The notes under the pieces: generated by a model | What the model was told of the DNA's origin: nothing | The model's database searches: none | What the model saw: only the letters and a program-made list of their open reading frames with translations | NCBI GenBank assembly: GCA_035913415.1 | Contig: JAMIIV010000194.1 | Location: forward strand, 1-64,000 | Length of the DNA stretch: 64,000 nucleotides | Direction of reading: 5' to 3' | From: UBA5070 sp035913415 | Lineage (GTDB): Bacteria > Fibrobacterota > Fibrobacteria > UBA5070 | Shown here: in pieces, positions 17,482-25,965 of the stretch | How positions within the stretch are numbered: the stretch's first letter is position 1 | Layout of the letters: every line of letters begins with the position of its first letter | Program-made: the position numbers and the translations under genes

Positions 17482-17515
17482 CAGCCCCTGTAATGCTAAA
17501 AGCACACAGGGGCTG
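17482..17515. terminator. Hairpin between convergent GH5 and pilin operons
   Basis: A long stem CAGCCCCTGT/ACAGGGGCTG with an inner TGCT/AGCA stem lies between two converging units. It has no T-tract on either strand, so it may stop transcription from both sides only weakly. Confidence 0.55.
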
Positions 17516-17535
17516 CGGGCACCTCGCGGTGGCGG

Positions 17536-19833
17536 TTAGCGGTATTCCCCTTCGGGGATGAATTGCAGGACACTGTGCCGAGCTGCCAAGGTCCGCGTCG
17601 ATTTGACTGCTGCGGCACTGGAGCCTCCGCTGGGGTCGGCCAGAAGCCCCGGAAAGGCCGACGAGATCGCATCGAAGACCGGTTGGGAGTTCACGATGGT
17701 GAGATTGGCGCTGCCGTTTCCGGTAACGCTGGCGCCGCCTCCCACGAAGTGGATCGCCCCACGAAGGGTTGCCGTCCCCCAGGTCATCTGCCCCGAGAAA
17801 CTCGGATCGAAGCGGATGTAGCCAGCGAAGTCGCCCGGCGATCCGAAGTTCCCCAGATTTCCGCCGGTACGAACCCAGAGGAACTGCAGATCCGAGGTGG
17901 TCGCCGACGATGGCCACTTGCCGTTGACGTTCACGGTCTTCTCGATGATCCACAGCATCTTGCCGGAGAAGCTTCCGACGGAGTCCTTGAGCGCCCCGAT
18001 GGGACTGGTGGAGTGGACGCGCACGATGGCCCACCCGTTGGACTTCTTGAATCTCTGGTAGATCTTGTTGATGTCCGCTGCCGACAGATTGTCGGTCCGC
18101 GAACCCGCGGCCAGCAAGCTGTCGGTTGTCAGGTCGATCACCCCGCTCACCTTCGAGTAATCGGCGGTCTGCACCTGGTTCCATGTCTTGGATGTGCTCA
18201 GGTCCAGGTCGTTGGATGTGTATGGCCTGGCATAGGCGGTGGCGGCGACCGGACTGGGAGCCGAGAACAGGTCGACGGGAGCGGAGGTTCCGGTGTTGCA
18301 CCCGGAGGCGTTGGAGGTGGTGGAACCCGTCACCCGAGGATCGCCGCCGCTGGAAATGCAGGGGGCTGCGTCGTAGCGCCAGACCTTGCGGGCCGCTCCG
18401 ACCTGGAAAGCCCAGCGGCCGCTGCCCGCGTTCTGCCCGAAATTCCCGTTGACGTTCCCCTTCATCAACAAGGTGTCGCCCAGCGACATGCCCCCGTTGA
18501 AGTTCCCCTGCTGGTCGGGGGCCTGCAGGAAGGTGGTTCCGTCCACCCGGATGCCATCGATGGCGGAAATATTGAAGACACCACTCCAAAGCTGCGCCTT
18601 GCCCTTCACCCAGATGGCTCCAGGATTGTTCTTCTGGTCGACCGGCGCCTTCCAAAGCGCGTTGCCGTTGACCGTGACCGTGGATCCCTCGGCACGGAAT
18701 CGCTCGAAGGCCCAGGCGACGCCTCCGGTGTGCCACGCCCCCAGGTTTCCGACCACCGTCAGCGACCCCGATAGGACGTAGTCGTCGACCACCCCTCCCC
18801 CACGACCGATGTAGAGGTTCCCGTAGGAATGCGCCGCGTTGACGTTGTGGCGCAAACAACCGTCGAAGAAGGCGCTTCCCCCCACGGTCGTGGCGGCGTT
18901 GATCTCCCGGCAGGCGGTCTTGAACCACAACTGCCCCCCGACGGACAAGGGCGCGGTGGTGTTCCAGGTTCCTGCCGAATGTCCACCGGCCACCTCCAGG
19001 TGGTCCGTCACGGTGAGCGCTCCGTTCATGGTGGTGATGCCCCCCTTCACCACGAGGCTCCTGCGGAAGGTCATCGGACCGGTCGCGTTCGTGTACAGGT
19101 CCCCTCCGATCACCGAATTGCTGTCGACGGTGATGGGTGCATTGGTGTTGAAATCGCCGCTGACCCGCAGCTTGCCGTTGACCGTGAAGGTCGCGGCGCC
19201 GTTGAGGCTGGTGCTGCCGCTGATGTAGACGTTTCCTGTCACCGAGGTGCCCATGTTGGAATTGGCCAGGGAACCGTTCAGATACAGCGCGTAGTCGTTG
19301 GTGGACGAGGTCGCCCGCGAGACCGGGACATGCATGCCCATCATCCGATACGAAGCCAGCACCGTGATCGGATCGGCGTTGCGCCCCTTGGCGGTGCTCT
19401 CCAGGGTGATGCGAACGCCGTCGGAAGGGGGGCCGCTGGCGTCCCCGATGTCCATCGACACCACTCTCACCTTCACGGCCGACTCGTCCGGGCCTTCACC
19501 GACGGGGAGCCAACCGGGATCCGTCGACTGCAAGGTGAAGGGGACGTTCGCCAGGTTCATCCACTGCCGCGGAGTGCCCGAGGACGAATCCGCCACGAAC
19601 GCCCCCAACTGGGTCGCGGCGTTGGTCGGATTGGCGGCCATGGCCTGCAAGGCCAGCGAGATGGCGCTGCGCGTGGCCACGTCGCGCGAGCGCAGATCGA
19701 GGACGGATCCTGTCACCCCGGAATCGCGCGCGGCGAACTGCAGCCCCATGAAACCGAGCATCGTGAAGAAGACCACGATGCCCAGCACCAGGAGCATGGC
19801 GATCCCCCGCTTGGGACGTGGCCTAGAGGACAT
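17536..19833 (-). CDS. PilX-like protein with large repetitive passenger
   Basis: A 765-residue protein whose N-terminus (RGIAMLLVLGIVVFFTMLGFMGLQ, residues 9-32) is the PilX-type hydrophobic helix of type IV pilus minor components. Typical PilX proteins are under 250 residues. Here about 220-480 is a long run of short beta-strand repeats (patterns such as VTGNVYISGSTSLNGAATFTV), suggesting a beta-solenoid, and the rest is a globular region ending FDAISSAFPGLL. It is last in a four-gene minor pilin operon and overlaps the preceding gene by 11 bp. The large passenger may sit at the pilus tip and bind a surface, as with tip adhesins; that is inference. Confidence 0.75.
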   Translation of the reverse strand: MSSRPRPKRGIAMLLVLGIVVFFTMLGFMGLQFAARDSGVTGSVLDLRSRDVATRSAISLALQAMAANPTNAATQLGAFVADSSSGTPRQWMNLANVPFTLQSTDPGWLPVGEGPDESAVKVRVVSMDIGDASGPPSDGVRITLESTAKGRNADPITVLASYRMMGMHVPVSRATSSTNDYALYLNGSLANSNMGTSVTGNVYISGSTSLNGAATFTVNGKLRVSGDFNTNAPITVDSNSVIGGDLYTNATGPMTFRRSLVVKGGITTMNGALTVTDHLEVAGGHSAGTWNTTAPLSVGGQLWFKTACREINAATTVGGSAFFDGCLRHNVNAAHSYGNLYIGRGGGVVDDYVLSGSLTVVGNLGAWHTGGVAWAFERFRAEGSTVTVNGNALWKAPVDQKNNPGAIWVKGKAQLWSGVFNISAIDGIRVDGTTFLQAPDQQGNFNGGMSLGDTLLMKGNVNGNFGQNAGSGRWAFQVGAARKVWRYDAAPCISSGGDPRVTGSTTSNASGCNTGTSAPVDLFSAPSPVAATAYARPYTSNDLDLSTSKTWNQVQTADYSKVSGVIDLTTDSLLAAGSRTDNLSAADINKIYQRFKKSNGWAIVRVHSTSPIGALKDSVGSFSGKMLWIIEKTVNVNGKWPSSATTSDLQFLWVRTGGNLGNFGSPGDFAGYIRFDPSFSGQMTWGTATLRGAIHFVGGGASVTGNGSANLTIVNSQPVFDAISSAFPGLLADPSGGSSAAAVKSTRTLAARHSVLQFIPEGEYR

Positions 19834-21097
19834 TGTTCACCACCGGGATGATGCGCTCGTACAGGATGTGGGACCGGGTCGCGGCGGTACCCGAGGCGGT
19901 GTATCCACCCATCGTGGTGTCGCCGAGCTGGCGAGCGGTGAACGACGGGGCGATGGCCTCCCCGTTGGACGCGGGGGTGTTGGCCAGAAGGAAGATCCGG
20001 ATCGCACCCACCTGGGACATCTCGGCCGGAGTGGGGGCGTAGAGCCAACGGAAGTAGCGGGCCCGGTTGGCCCGACGCACCTGGAAGTCCTTGAGGGTCA
20101 GGGTCTGGGTCCCCGCGGTGGCACCCGCGCGAAGCCGCCCCTTGACGGCGACCTGGAGGGTGCCGTTGCCTCCCCCGTTGACCCCCAGGAACAGTTCGTA
20201 GCGCTGCCACACCCCCGACAGGAGGGGGGCCCGGAACGCCACGGTGGTGGGTTCGGTGTTGTCGGAGCGCACCAGAGCCAATCGCAGTCCCGCGTTGTTG
20301 GTCGGCCAGGTGGTGTCGTACCCGTTGGTGGATTCGAGGAAGGCGTCGTTGACGCTGGCGTCGAAGGTCACCTTGTAGGCCTCGCCGGCGGTGGCCGTGT
20401 CGATGGCCTGGGTGATCAGAGCGGTGCGCGTATCGGTTGTGAAGCCGCTCAAGACCACCTCGGGGGCGGTTCCTCCGATGGTCAGGGGGAATCCGGCGAA
20501 GCCGCTCCAGCGGGCCGGGTCTCGGGTCTTGTCGGGGGTGAGGTTGGTCGGGTAGTCGTCCACCGCCGTGACCATGCCGTACTGGATCTGGAAACTCGCG
20601 ACGTTCTCGAGGAAAGGAATCCAGGCCGCGGTGGCATCGGTGGGATCGGTGCGGTAGCGGCGTTCCAGACGCCCCGATAGCAGGCGGTAGGAGACTTCGC
20701 GGAATTGGCTCGCACCTCCGGTACCGCACGCGGTCAGGACACCCGACGAGGGAATCTCGTAGTAGCGCACGGAGATCTGATCACCCGTGGTGCGCGACGA
20801 GGAATTGGTGGCCGAGATCGCGTCGCCCGCGGCCGAGAAGTGGGTCTCGGTGCAGTGCGTCACGTTCTGCGAGATCCGCGATGTCCCGAGGATCCGGTTG
20901 GCGTATCCGGCATTGCGCAGTTCCTCTTCGATGATGCGCATCGCCTCGCGGGCATCGGCCTGCATCTTGACCTTCTCGCGGGTGCGGCGGTAGTTCGCCG
21001 ATTCCCCCGAGAACATTCCCAGCGCGATCCATGCCAGAATCCCGGTGAGGACCATCGCCACCAGGAGCTCCAGCAGGGTGAGGCCGCGGCGGATCAT
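19823..21097 (-). CDS. PilW-like minor pilin
   Basis: A 424-residue prepilin-like protein. The start at 21097 places a class III-type leader (MIRRGLTLLELLVAMVLTG) at the N-terminus, with the usual F/L-T-L-x-E consensus and Glu at +5, followed by one hydrophobic helix. The rest is a beta-rich ectodomain with long inserted loops (the family average is about 300). PilW helps initiate type IV pilus assembly. It overlaps the preceding PilV-like gene by 4 bp (ATGA), indicating translational coupling. An open frame extends upstream but lacks pilin features. Confidence 0.82.
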   Translation of the reverse strand: MIRRGLTLLELLVAMVLTGILAWIALGMFSGESANYRRTREKVKMQADAREAMRIIEEELRNAGYANRILGTSRISQNVTHCTETHFSAAGDAISATNSSSRTTGDQISVRYYEIPSSGVLTACGTGGASQFREVSYRLLSGRLERRYRTDPTDATAAWIPFLENVASFQIQYGMVTAVDDYPTNLTPDKTRDPARWSGFAGFPLTIGGTAPEVVLSGFTTDTRTALITQAIDTATAGEAYKVTFDASVNDAFLESTNGYDTTWPTNNAGLRLALVRSDNTEPTTVAFRAPLLSGVWQRYELFLGVNGGGNGTLQVAVKGRLRAGATAGTQTLTLKDFQVRRANRARYFRWLYAPTPAEMSQVGAIRIFLLANTPASNGEAIAPSFTARQLGDTTMGGYTASGTAATRSHILYERIIPVVNNVL

Positions 21098-21474
21098 CGG
21101 TAGAGCCCGTCGCGTCGCAGGACCTCGCGCAGGAAGACGGTGTGCGTCTTGCCCGCCTGCAGCCACGAGACGCCCACCACCACCCGCTCGCTGCCGTCGG
21201 CGTTCGTGCTCTTGGACAGGGCCGCCGCATAGGTGGTTCCGGCGAGAGTCGTGGTGCTCGTGCTGCTCTGGACCTTGTACGAGGGCAGGATGCTCACCGA
21301 ATCCAGCACGAGCTGCCCGTACGAATACGCCTGATCCATCCGGAAATTGGCGGTCACGGCCTTGCGCGAGGAAACGATCATGGTGGTCAACCCCGGCAGC
21401 ACCAGCCCGAGGATCACCATGGCGACCAGCACCTCCACGAGCGTGTATCCGCTGGCGCGTTTCGCGCCGGTCAT
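21094..21474 (-). CDS. PilV/GspI-like minor pilin
   Basis: A 126-residue protein with the prepilin motif SGYTLVEVLVAMVILGLVLPG near residues 8-28 (cleavage G/Y, Glu+5). It is a minor pilin or pseudopilin of the PilV/GspI type. It is coupled to its neighbours on both sides by 4-bp ATGA overlaps. The start at 21474 is chosen because longer frames add unrelated sequence. Confidence 0.82.
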   Translation of the reverse strand: MTGAKRASGYTLVEVLVAMVILGLVLPGLTTMIVSSRKAVTANFRMDQAYSYGQLVLDSVSILPSYKVQSSTSTTTLAGTTYAAALSKSTNADGSERVVVGVSWLQAGKTHTVFLREVLRRDGLYR

Positions 21475-22136
21475 GACTTGCTCCATGCGCCGGCCCAGGC
21501 CCAGCGCTGAACCTGCAGGCTGGCCTGCGTGCCGCGATCGTTGTACAGCACGGCAGCGGCCGCCCCTTTGCTTCGCGTGGTGGTCAAGTACACAACGCCC
21601 GTCTCCAGATCGGGGACTCCGCGCGAGACACAAGCGGTAATCGATGCGTCCCAGCTACCCGCCCCCGTTGCCGCACCCTCCAGGCAATCGTCGGTGGCCG
21701 AACCAGCCCCCAGGCCAGAGGCGAGCACCGCGGTCGAGGCGAAACCCTCCGTCGCCGGAACCGCCTCGGGCAGGGTGCCAAACCCGGAGTGGAATCCGAT
21801 CACCACCGTCTTGGCCAGATCATGGGTGCGCACCAGGGCATCTCCGGCTCCCGCGTCGCAGACCAGATTCGCGCCATCCTCCCGGTAGATCCGCCACTGC
21901 GAGAGCGCTGGATCCAGGACCAGGTAGTGACGCTTGCGGGTCTTCACGGTCTCCGTGCGCATCCACAGCAGATCCTGGAACAGAGTCTGGGCGTCGCCTT
22001 CCATCTGCCGGCGGCCTTGCGCCGTGAAGAATCGCGGGACCACCAGGCCCGCCAGGAGGCCCACGACGACGACGACGGTGAGGACCTCGACCATCGTCAC
22101 ACCAGTTCGCCTTGACCCGTCCTTCCGCTCACCCAT
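21471..22136 (-). CDS. FimT/GspH-like minor pilin
   Basis: A 221-residue protein starting with a charged leader followed by TGVTMVEVLTVVVVVGLLAGLVVPRF, a type IV prepilin N-terminus with Glu+5 and the FimT/GspH-like RFF... helix end. A later GRRQMEGDAQTLFQDLLWMRTET segment is typical of the GspH/FimT domain. It is the first gene of the operon FimT-PilV-PilW-PilX. GGTGGAG lies just before the ATG. The leader contains a hairpin GGTGGCC/GGCCACC (about 22155-22181). Confidence 0.83.
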   Translation of the reverse strand: MGERKDGSRRTGVTMVEVLTVVVVVGLLAGLVVPRFFTAQGRRQMEGDAQTLFQDLLWMRTETVKTRKRHYLVLDPALSQWRIYREDGANLVCDAGAGDALVRTHDLAKTVVIGFHSGFGTLPEAVPATEGFASTAVLASGLGAGSATDDCLEGAATGAGSWDASITACVSRGVPDLETGVVYLTTTRSKGAAAAVLYNDRGTQASLQVQRWAWAGAWSKS

Positions 22137-22476
22137 CGCTCCACCTCTGGAGAGGGGGTGGCCGGGAAACTTCCTGGCCACCGCGCGAGCTCACTATACC
22201 ATCTCGCAACTATGGTCGCAATCGGCCAAGCATGTCTGGTGGTCGAGCTTGCTCCCCGGTAGTCGAGCTTGTCCTCGGTGGTCGAGCTTGTCGAGACCCA
22301 CCCGGCTGGTCTCGACAAGCTCGACCACCGGACGATACGCTCGGCCACAGGGAAATACCTACGGCAATCCTACACGTTCCGACACCCCAGCAATACTGTG
22401 CCCAGGGCCGCAACAACCCTCTGCTTGTGAACAACCTTCCGCATGTTCCGCTGGCTTGGTACGGAGCTAATATCCC
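22137..22476. repeat. Dispersed palindromic repeat, copy B, in a 340-bp gene-free stretch
   Basis: 22276-22330 is the second full copy of the palindrome, with arms GGTGGTCGAG...TCGAGACC and GGTCTCGACA...CGACCACC. Two left-arm fragments precede it at about 22239 and 22258, so the left arm has been multiplied. The rest of the stretch contains the 5' leader of the pilin operon and no credible gene. Confidence 0.8.
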
Positions 22477-22881
22477 TCAAGCGGCAGGGAGAATCCGCTC
22501 CAGCAAACCTGCGGGCATCCGTGGACGACCGGACCGGTCGAGCACGGTCCAGACGATGCGGGCCGACAGGATGGGCGCCCCGTCTTCCCGGACGATCTCC
22601 TGCAAAAAGACCTGGCGCACCCTGCCCAGGCTTTCGCACCGGACGTCGACCGTAAACCTGTCTCCCGGGCGCAGGGACCTGCGGTACTCGAGCTCGGCCC
22701 GCACCATCACCAGATGAACGCCCTCGGCCGTCAGGGCAGCGAAATCGACCCCGCGCGAACGGAGGTATTCGTGACGGGCATGCTCGAGGTAGTTCTGGTA
22801 CACGGCGTTGTTGACGATGCCTTGCAGGTCGCATTCGTGGTCGCGGACCTGGAACGGCTGGCAAAAAAGCGGATCGGACAT
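22477..22881 (-). CDS. Hotdog-fold acyl-CoA thioesterase (YbgC-like)
   Basis: A 134-residue 4-hydroxybenzoyl-CoA thioesterase/YbgC-type protein. The N-terminus has the catalytic pattern VRDHECDLQGIVNNAVYQNYLEHAR, with the family's Asp and the Y..Y..E..R series on the hotdog helix, followed by VRAELEYRRSLRPGD. Such enzymes hydrolyse short-chain or aromatic acyl-CoA. The ATG at 22881 gives the normal length; an in-frame TTG at 22899 is the alternative and would lie 4 nt from the recombinase stop. It is last in an operon SPOR-rimO-xer-thioesterase. Confidence 0.82.
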   Translation of the reverse strand: MSDPLFCQPFQVRDHECDLQGIVNNAVYQNYLEHARHEYLRSRGVDFAALTAEGVHLVMVRAELEYRRSLRPGDRFTVDVRCESLGRVRQVFLQEIVREDGAPILSARIVWTVLDRSGRPRMPAGLLERILPAA

Positions 22882-22902
22882 CTCCGCAACGGTAGTCAAG
22901 CT

Positions 22903-23883
22903 TCAGCCCCGGGGGTGGGCCCGGTGGTGGGCCTCGCGCAGGCGCTCGACCGAAACGTGCGTGTACACCTGCGTGGTGGAGAGGTTCGCGTGGCCCAGCA
23001 GTTCCTTCACCGAGACGATGTCGGCACCGCCGTCCAGCATGTGCGTGGCGAAGCTGTGGCGCAGCGCGTGGGGCCAGGAGGCCCCCCCGCGCGAGGCCCC
23101 CTGCAGGGCCCGACCCACGAGCTTTTCGATCGCGCGTCCGCTCAAACGACCACCTCTCCCCGGAAGCAACGCATCGCGGTCGGCTTCGGCAAGAACCGCC
23201 ACCGATTCCTGTCGGACAGGATCCGTCATCCATTCGCGCAAGGTCCGCACGCAGGGGTCGGTGAGCGGCACCAGTCGGGTCTTGCGCCCCTTGCCCACCA
23301 CGCGCGCCTGGGAACGCGCAAGGTCCAGGGCGTTCCAGTCCAGGCCCACCAGCTCGGAGAGTCGCAACCCGCTTCCCCACAGGAGTTCGACCACCAACCG
23401 CGCGCGCAAGGCGCGATGGCGATCCCGCGGATCGGTCGCGGCCTCCTGCAGATGGCCCGCCGCCTGCAGCGCGTTCTCCAAGTCTTCGGCCGACAGGATC
23501 TCGACCAGGGACTTCCTGCGCTTGGGCGCCGACATCCCGCGGGAGAAGTCCTGGTCCACCCAGCCTTCGCGGCGGCAGAACCGGGCGAAGCTGCGGAACG
23601 CCGCCAGGTGGCGGGCCACGCTGGCCGGCGCCTTGCCATCCCGCACCATCGTCGCCAGGAGGCGGCGCACCGCCGGTGCCGACACGGTCGCGCCCAACGC
23701 CGAAGGCGGGCCCAGAAGCGTCCGGAGGTCGGACAGGTAGGCTTCGACGGTGCGCTCCGAATGGGCGCGTTCGCCGCGGTGGAACGCGGCGAACCGCTCG
23801 AGCGCCTCCGGCAGGGGCAGCGGCAGGGCGATCGCGCGGTCGCGCGAGACCGGTACCGGCTCCCGGGCGCTGGCTCGAGCCAT
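22903..23883 (-). CDS. xerC: Tyrosine recombinase XerC/XerD-like
   Basis: A 326-residue tyrosine recombinase, acting in chromosome dimer resolution if orthologous to XerC or XerD. The N-terminal SAM-like core-binding domain occupies about 25-115. The catalytic set is complete: Arg174 (GSGLRLSEL), Lys198 (GKGRK), His272 and Arg275 (HALRHSFATH), His298 (LLGHANLSTTQVYTH) and Tyr307. It overlaps the rimO stop by one base and is in an operon of housekeeping genes, not next to a phage or integron. That argues for the chromosomal Xer role. Whether it is C or D cannot be decided. Confidence 0.88.
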   Translation of the reverse strand: MARASAREPVPVSRDRAIALPLPLPEALERFAAFHRGERAHSERTVEAYLSDLRTLLGPPSALGATVSAPAVRRLLATMVRDGKAPASVARHLAAFRSFARFCRREGWVDQDFSRGMSAPKRRKSLVEILSAEDLENALQAAGHLQEAATDPRDRHRALRARLVVELLWGSGLRLSELVGLDWNALDLARSQARVVGKGRKTRLVPLTDPCVRTLREWMTDPVRQESVAVLAEADRDALLPGRGGRLSGRAIEKLVGRALQGASRGGASWPHALRHSFATHMLDGGADIVSVKELLGHANLSTTQVYTHVSVERLREAHHRAHPRG

Positions 23884-25190
23884 CAGACCACCACGGCCTC
23901 GAGGTCGTACTCGGTGGCTCCGACGATGCGCACCTGCGCGAAGGCGCCGGGCTCGCAGTCCCCGTCGACGATCTGGACCGAGTTGTCGACCTCGGGGGCG
24001 TCGAATTCCGTCCGGGCGTCGAAGCGGTGCGACTGGCCTTCGGCGACGCCGTCGACCAGCACGCGCATGGTGCTGCCCACCCGCGCTTCGTTGAGGTCCA
24101 GCGAGATCTCCGATTGCCGCCGCATCAGCCGCGCCAGGCGGTCCTGCGCGACTTCGGGGTCAACCTCTTCGCCCAGGGTGACCGCGTGGGTGCCTTCCTC
24201 GGGACTGAAGGTGAATCCCCCGAGCCGTTCGAAACGGGTCTCCTCGACCAGCTCCATGAGCTCGTCGAAGTCGGATTCCGTCTCGCCGGGGAAACCCAGC
24301 AGGAAGGTGGTACGGATGGCCATTTCCGGCACCGCGCCGCGGATGCGCCCCAGAAGCTCGCGCAGGCCCGCACGGGTGTGCCCGCGCCGCATGGCCTTGA
24401 GCATGCGCTCCGATCCGTGCTGCAAGGGCATGTCGAGGTAGCGGCAGATGCGTCCGGAATCGGCCATCAGGCGCAGAAGGTCGTCGTCGAGGAACTGCGG
24501 ATAGGCGTAGGTGAGCCGGATCCAGGGGATCTCGGTCTCGTCGAGCACGCGTTTCAGCAGGCTCGCCAGGGAGTTGCCCTTGCCGAGATCGCGCCCCCAG
24601 TAGGTGAGGTCCTGGGCGATGAAGATGGCCTCCTGGACCCCGGCCAGGTGCAGATCGCGCACCTCCTGGACCACGTCGTCGGCCGTGCGCGATTCGTGCT
24701 TGCCGCGGATGCCGGGGATCGCGCAGAAGCTGCACACGCGGTCGCAGCCTTCGGAGATCTTGAGGTAGGCGTAGTGGGTGGATTGCGTGAGCAGGCGCGG
24801 GATGGCGCGCTCGGCGGCGCATTCGGGCTGGAGTCCCCAGCCGGACGCCTTCACGAGGTCCAGCAGCTCGCCGGGCTTGTAGGTGCCCGCCCAGAGGTCG
24901 ACCTCGGGGATCTCCTTGCGCAGGTCGTCCATGTACCGCTGGCTGAGGCAGCCCGCCACGGCGATTTTCTGGCCACGTCCGCGTTCGGCCACACGCGCCA
25001 GGATCTCGTTGACGCTCTCTTCCTTGGCCGCCTCGATGAACCCGCAGGTGTTCACGACCACCAGGGAGGCCTGCTCGGGGAACTCGGACATCCGAAACCC
25101 TGCCGTCAGGAAATCGCCGTAGACACGTTCGGTGTCCACAAGATTCTTGGAACAGCCGAGATTCACCACGTGGATGCTGGGAGCCTTCAT
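23883..25190 (-). CDS. rimO: Ribosomal protein S12 methylthiotransferase RimO
   Basis: A 435-residue radical SAM methylthiotransferase that modifies an aspartate of ribosomal protein S12. The N-terminal UPF0004 domain has NLGCSKNLVDTE (Cys13) with Cys49 and Cys81 for the auxiliary 4Fe-4S cluster. The radical SAM motif is GCDRVCSFCAIP (Cys149, Cys153, Cys156). A TRAM domain ends the protein. The SKN after Cys13 and overall length fit RimO more than MiaB. It starts one base after the SPOR gene and is coupled to xerC. Confidence 0.95.
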   Translation of the reverse strand: MKAPSIHVVNLGCSKNLVDTERVYGDFLTAGFRMSEFPEQASLVVVNTCGFIEAAKEESVNEILARVAERGRGQKIAVAGCLSQRYMDDLRKEIPEVDLWAGTYKPGELLDLVKASGWGLQPECAAERAIPRLLTQSTHYAYLKISEGCDRVCSFCAIPGIRGKHESRTADDVVQEVRDLHLAGVQEAIFIAQDLTYWGRDLGKGNSLASLLKRVLDETEIPWIRLTYAYPQFLDDDLLRLMADSGRICRYLDMPLQHGSERMLKAMRRGHTRAGLRELLGRIRGAVPEMAIRTTFLLGFPGETESDFDELMELVEETRFERLGGFTFSPEEGTHAVTLGEEVDPEVAQDRLARLMRRQSEISLDLNEARVGSTMRVLVDGVAEGQSHRFDARTEFDAPEVDNSVQIVDGDCEPGAFAQVRIVGATEYDLEAVVV

Positions 25191-25191
25191 G

Positions 25192-25794
25192 TCAGCCTTG
25201 TCCTTTGCCGACGGCAGGCTCGTTGGCCTTGCGGTCGATCCAGTATTTGAGCCCGGCCGGCTTGAGCACGGTTTCGCCGTAGCTTTGCGCAGCGGCGCGC
25301 GAGGGGAAACGCCCTACGCGCACGCGCCAGTAGCTGCCGGAGAGCCCCGCGTCGGCGGCGGCCGGGACGATGTAGGCGGGAATGCCTCGGGTCGCGAGCT
25401 TCTGTACGGCCTTGAGGGCCTCGGACTCGGACTTGTGGATGTCGATCTGGACCACGAAGTCCCCTGTGGGGCCGGGCATCTGCGCACCCACAGGCGCCAC
25501 GGGAGCGGTGGGAGGCGTCATCGGGACAACGGCCGGAGGCGGTGGCGCCAGCAATGGGTCCTTGGCCTCGGGCACGGCGGCGGCACGCGAAGAATCGGAT
25601 GCCCTCACGATCGGCGTCGAATCGCCCAGGGAATCGGAATGCATGCGTCGCACTTCCGGCGCCGAGAAGGGAATACCGGTAGTATCGGGCACCATGACCG
25701 ACGACGAATCGCCCCCCACGGCCTTCGATTGTTCCTCACGGCAGGCCATCGTCAGGATGGCGCAGACCAGCAGACTCCACGACCCTTTGGGCAT
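25192..25794 (-). CDS. SPOR-domain lipoprotein
   Basis: A 200-residue lipoprotein: signal ending in lipobox LTMAC (Cys18), a long Pro/Ala/Ser-rich linker, and a C-terminal SPOR-like domain from about residue 120 (FVVQIDIHKSESEALKAVQKLATRG ... YWRVRVGRFPSRAAAQ). SPOR domains bind denuded glycan strands at the division site, so a role in envelope division or remodelling is likely. GGAAGGAG precedes the ATG at 25794. It heads the operon with rimO. Confidence 0.82.
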   Translation of the reverse strand: MPKGSWSLLVCAILTMACREEQSKAVGGDSSSVMVPDTTGIPFSAPEVRRMHSDSLGDSTPIVRASDSSRAAAVPEAKDPLLAPPPPAVVPMTPPTAPVAPVGAQMPGPTGDFVVQIDIHKSESEALKAVQKLATRGIPAYIVPAAADAGLSGSYWRVRVGRFPSRAAAQSYGETVLKPAGLKYWIDRKANEPAVGKGQG

Positions 25795-25950
25795 TGCCAC
25801 ACCACTCCTTCCGCCACGCGATCGATCGGGCCACACCCGTTGCGGCTCGCCGTCGTTTCTCGGATCGAGGAAACCTAGTTCGCCAGACGCCTGCCCCACC
25901 ACCCGAGGGAAACTCGGTTAAGCGATTCGTAAGTGGACACGCTTTCGGCT

Positions 25951-25964
25951 CCAGTCTAGACTGG
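25951..25964. promoter_or_regulatory. 14-bp palindrome at the histidine kinase start
   Basis: CCAGTCTAGACTGG is a perfect 14-bp palindrome that ends one base before the kinase ATG at 25966. It covers the place of the ribosome site, and no purine-rich site is otherwise seen. It could be an operator or an mRNA hairpin controlling translation. Confidence 0.45.
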
Positions 25965-25965
25965 A

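Noticed and set aside
15743..18928. A 1061-codon minus-strand frame across the second GH5 gene and the PilX gene
   Set aside because: It is antisense to GH5 and out of frame with PilX, with no recognisable motifs.
22903..23883. Xer-type recombinase as the integrase of an integrated element
   Set aside because: It is embedded in an operon with rimO, SPOR and thioesterase genes. There are no attachment repeats, tRNA target or phage genes nearby.
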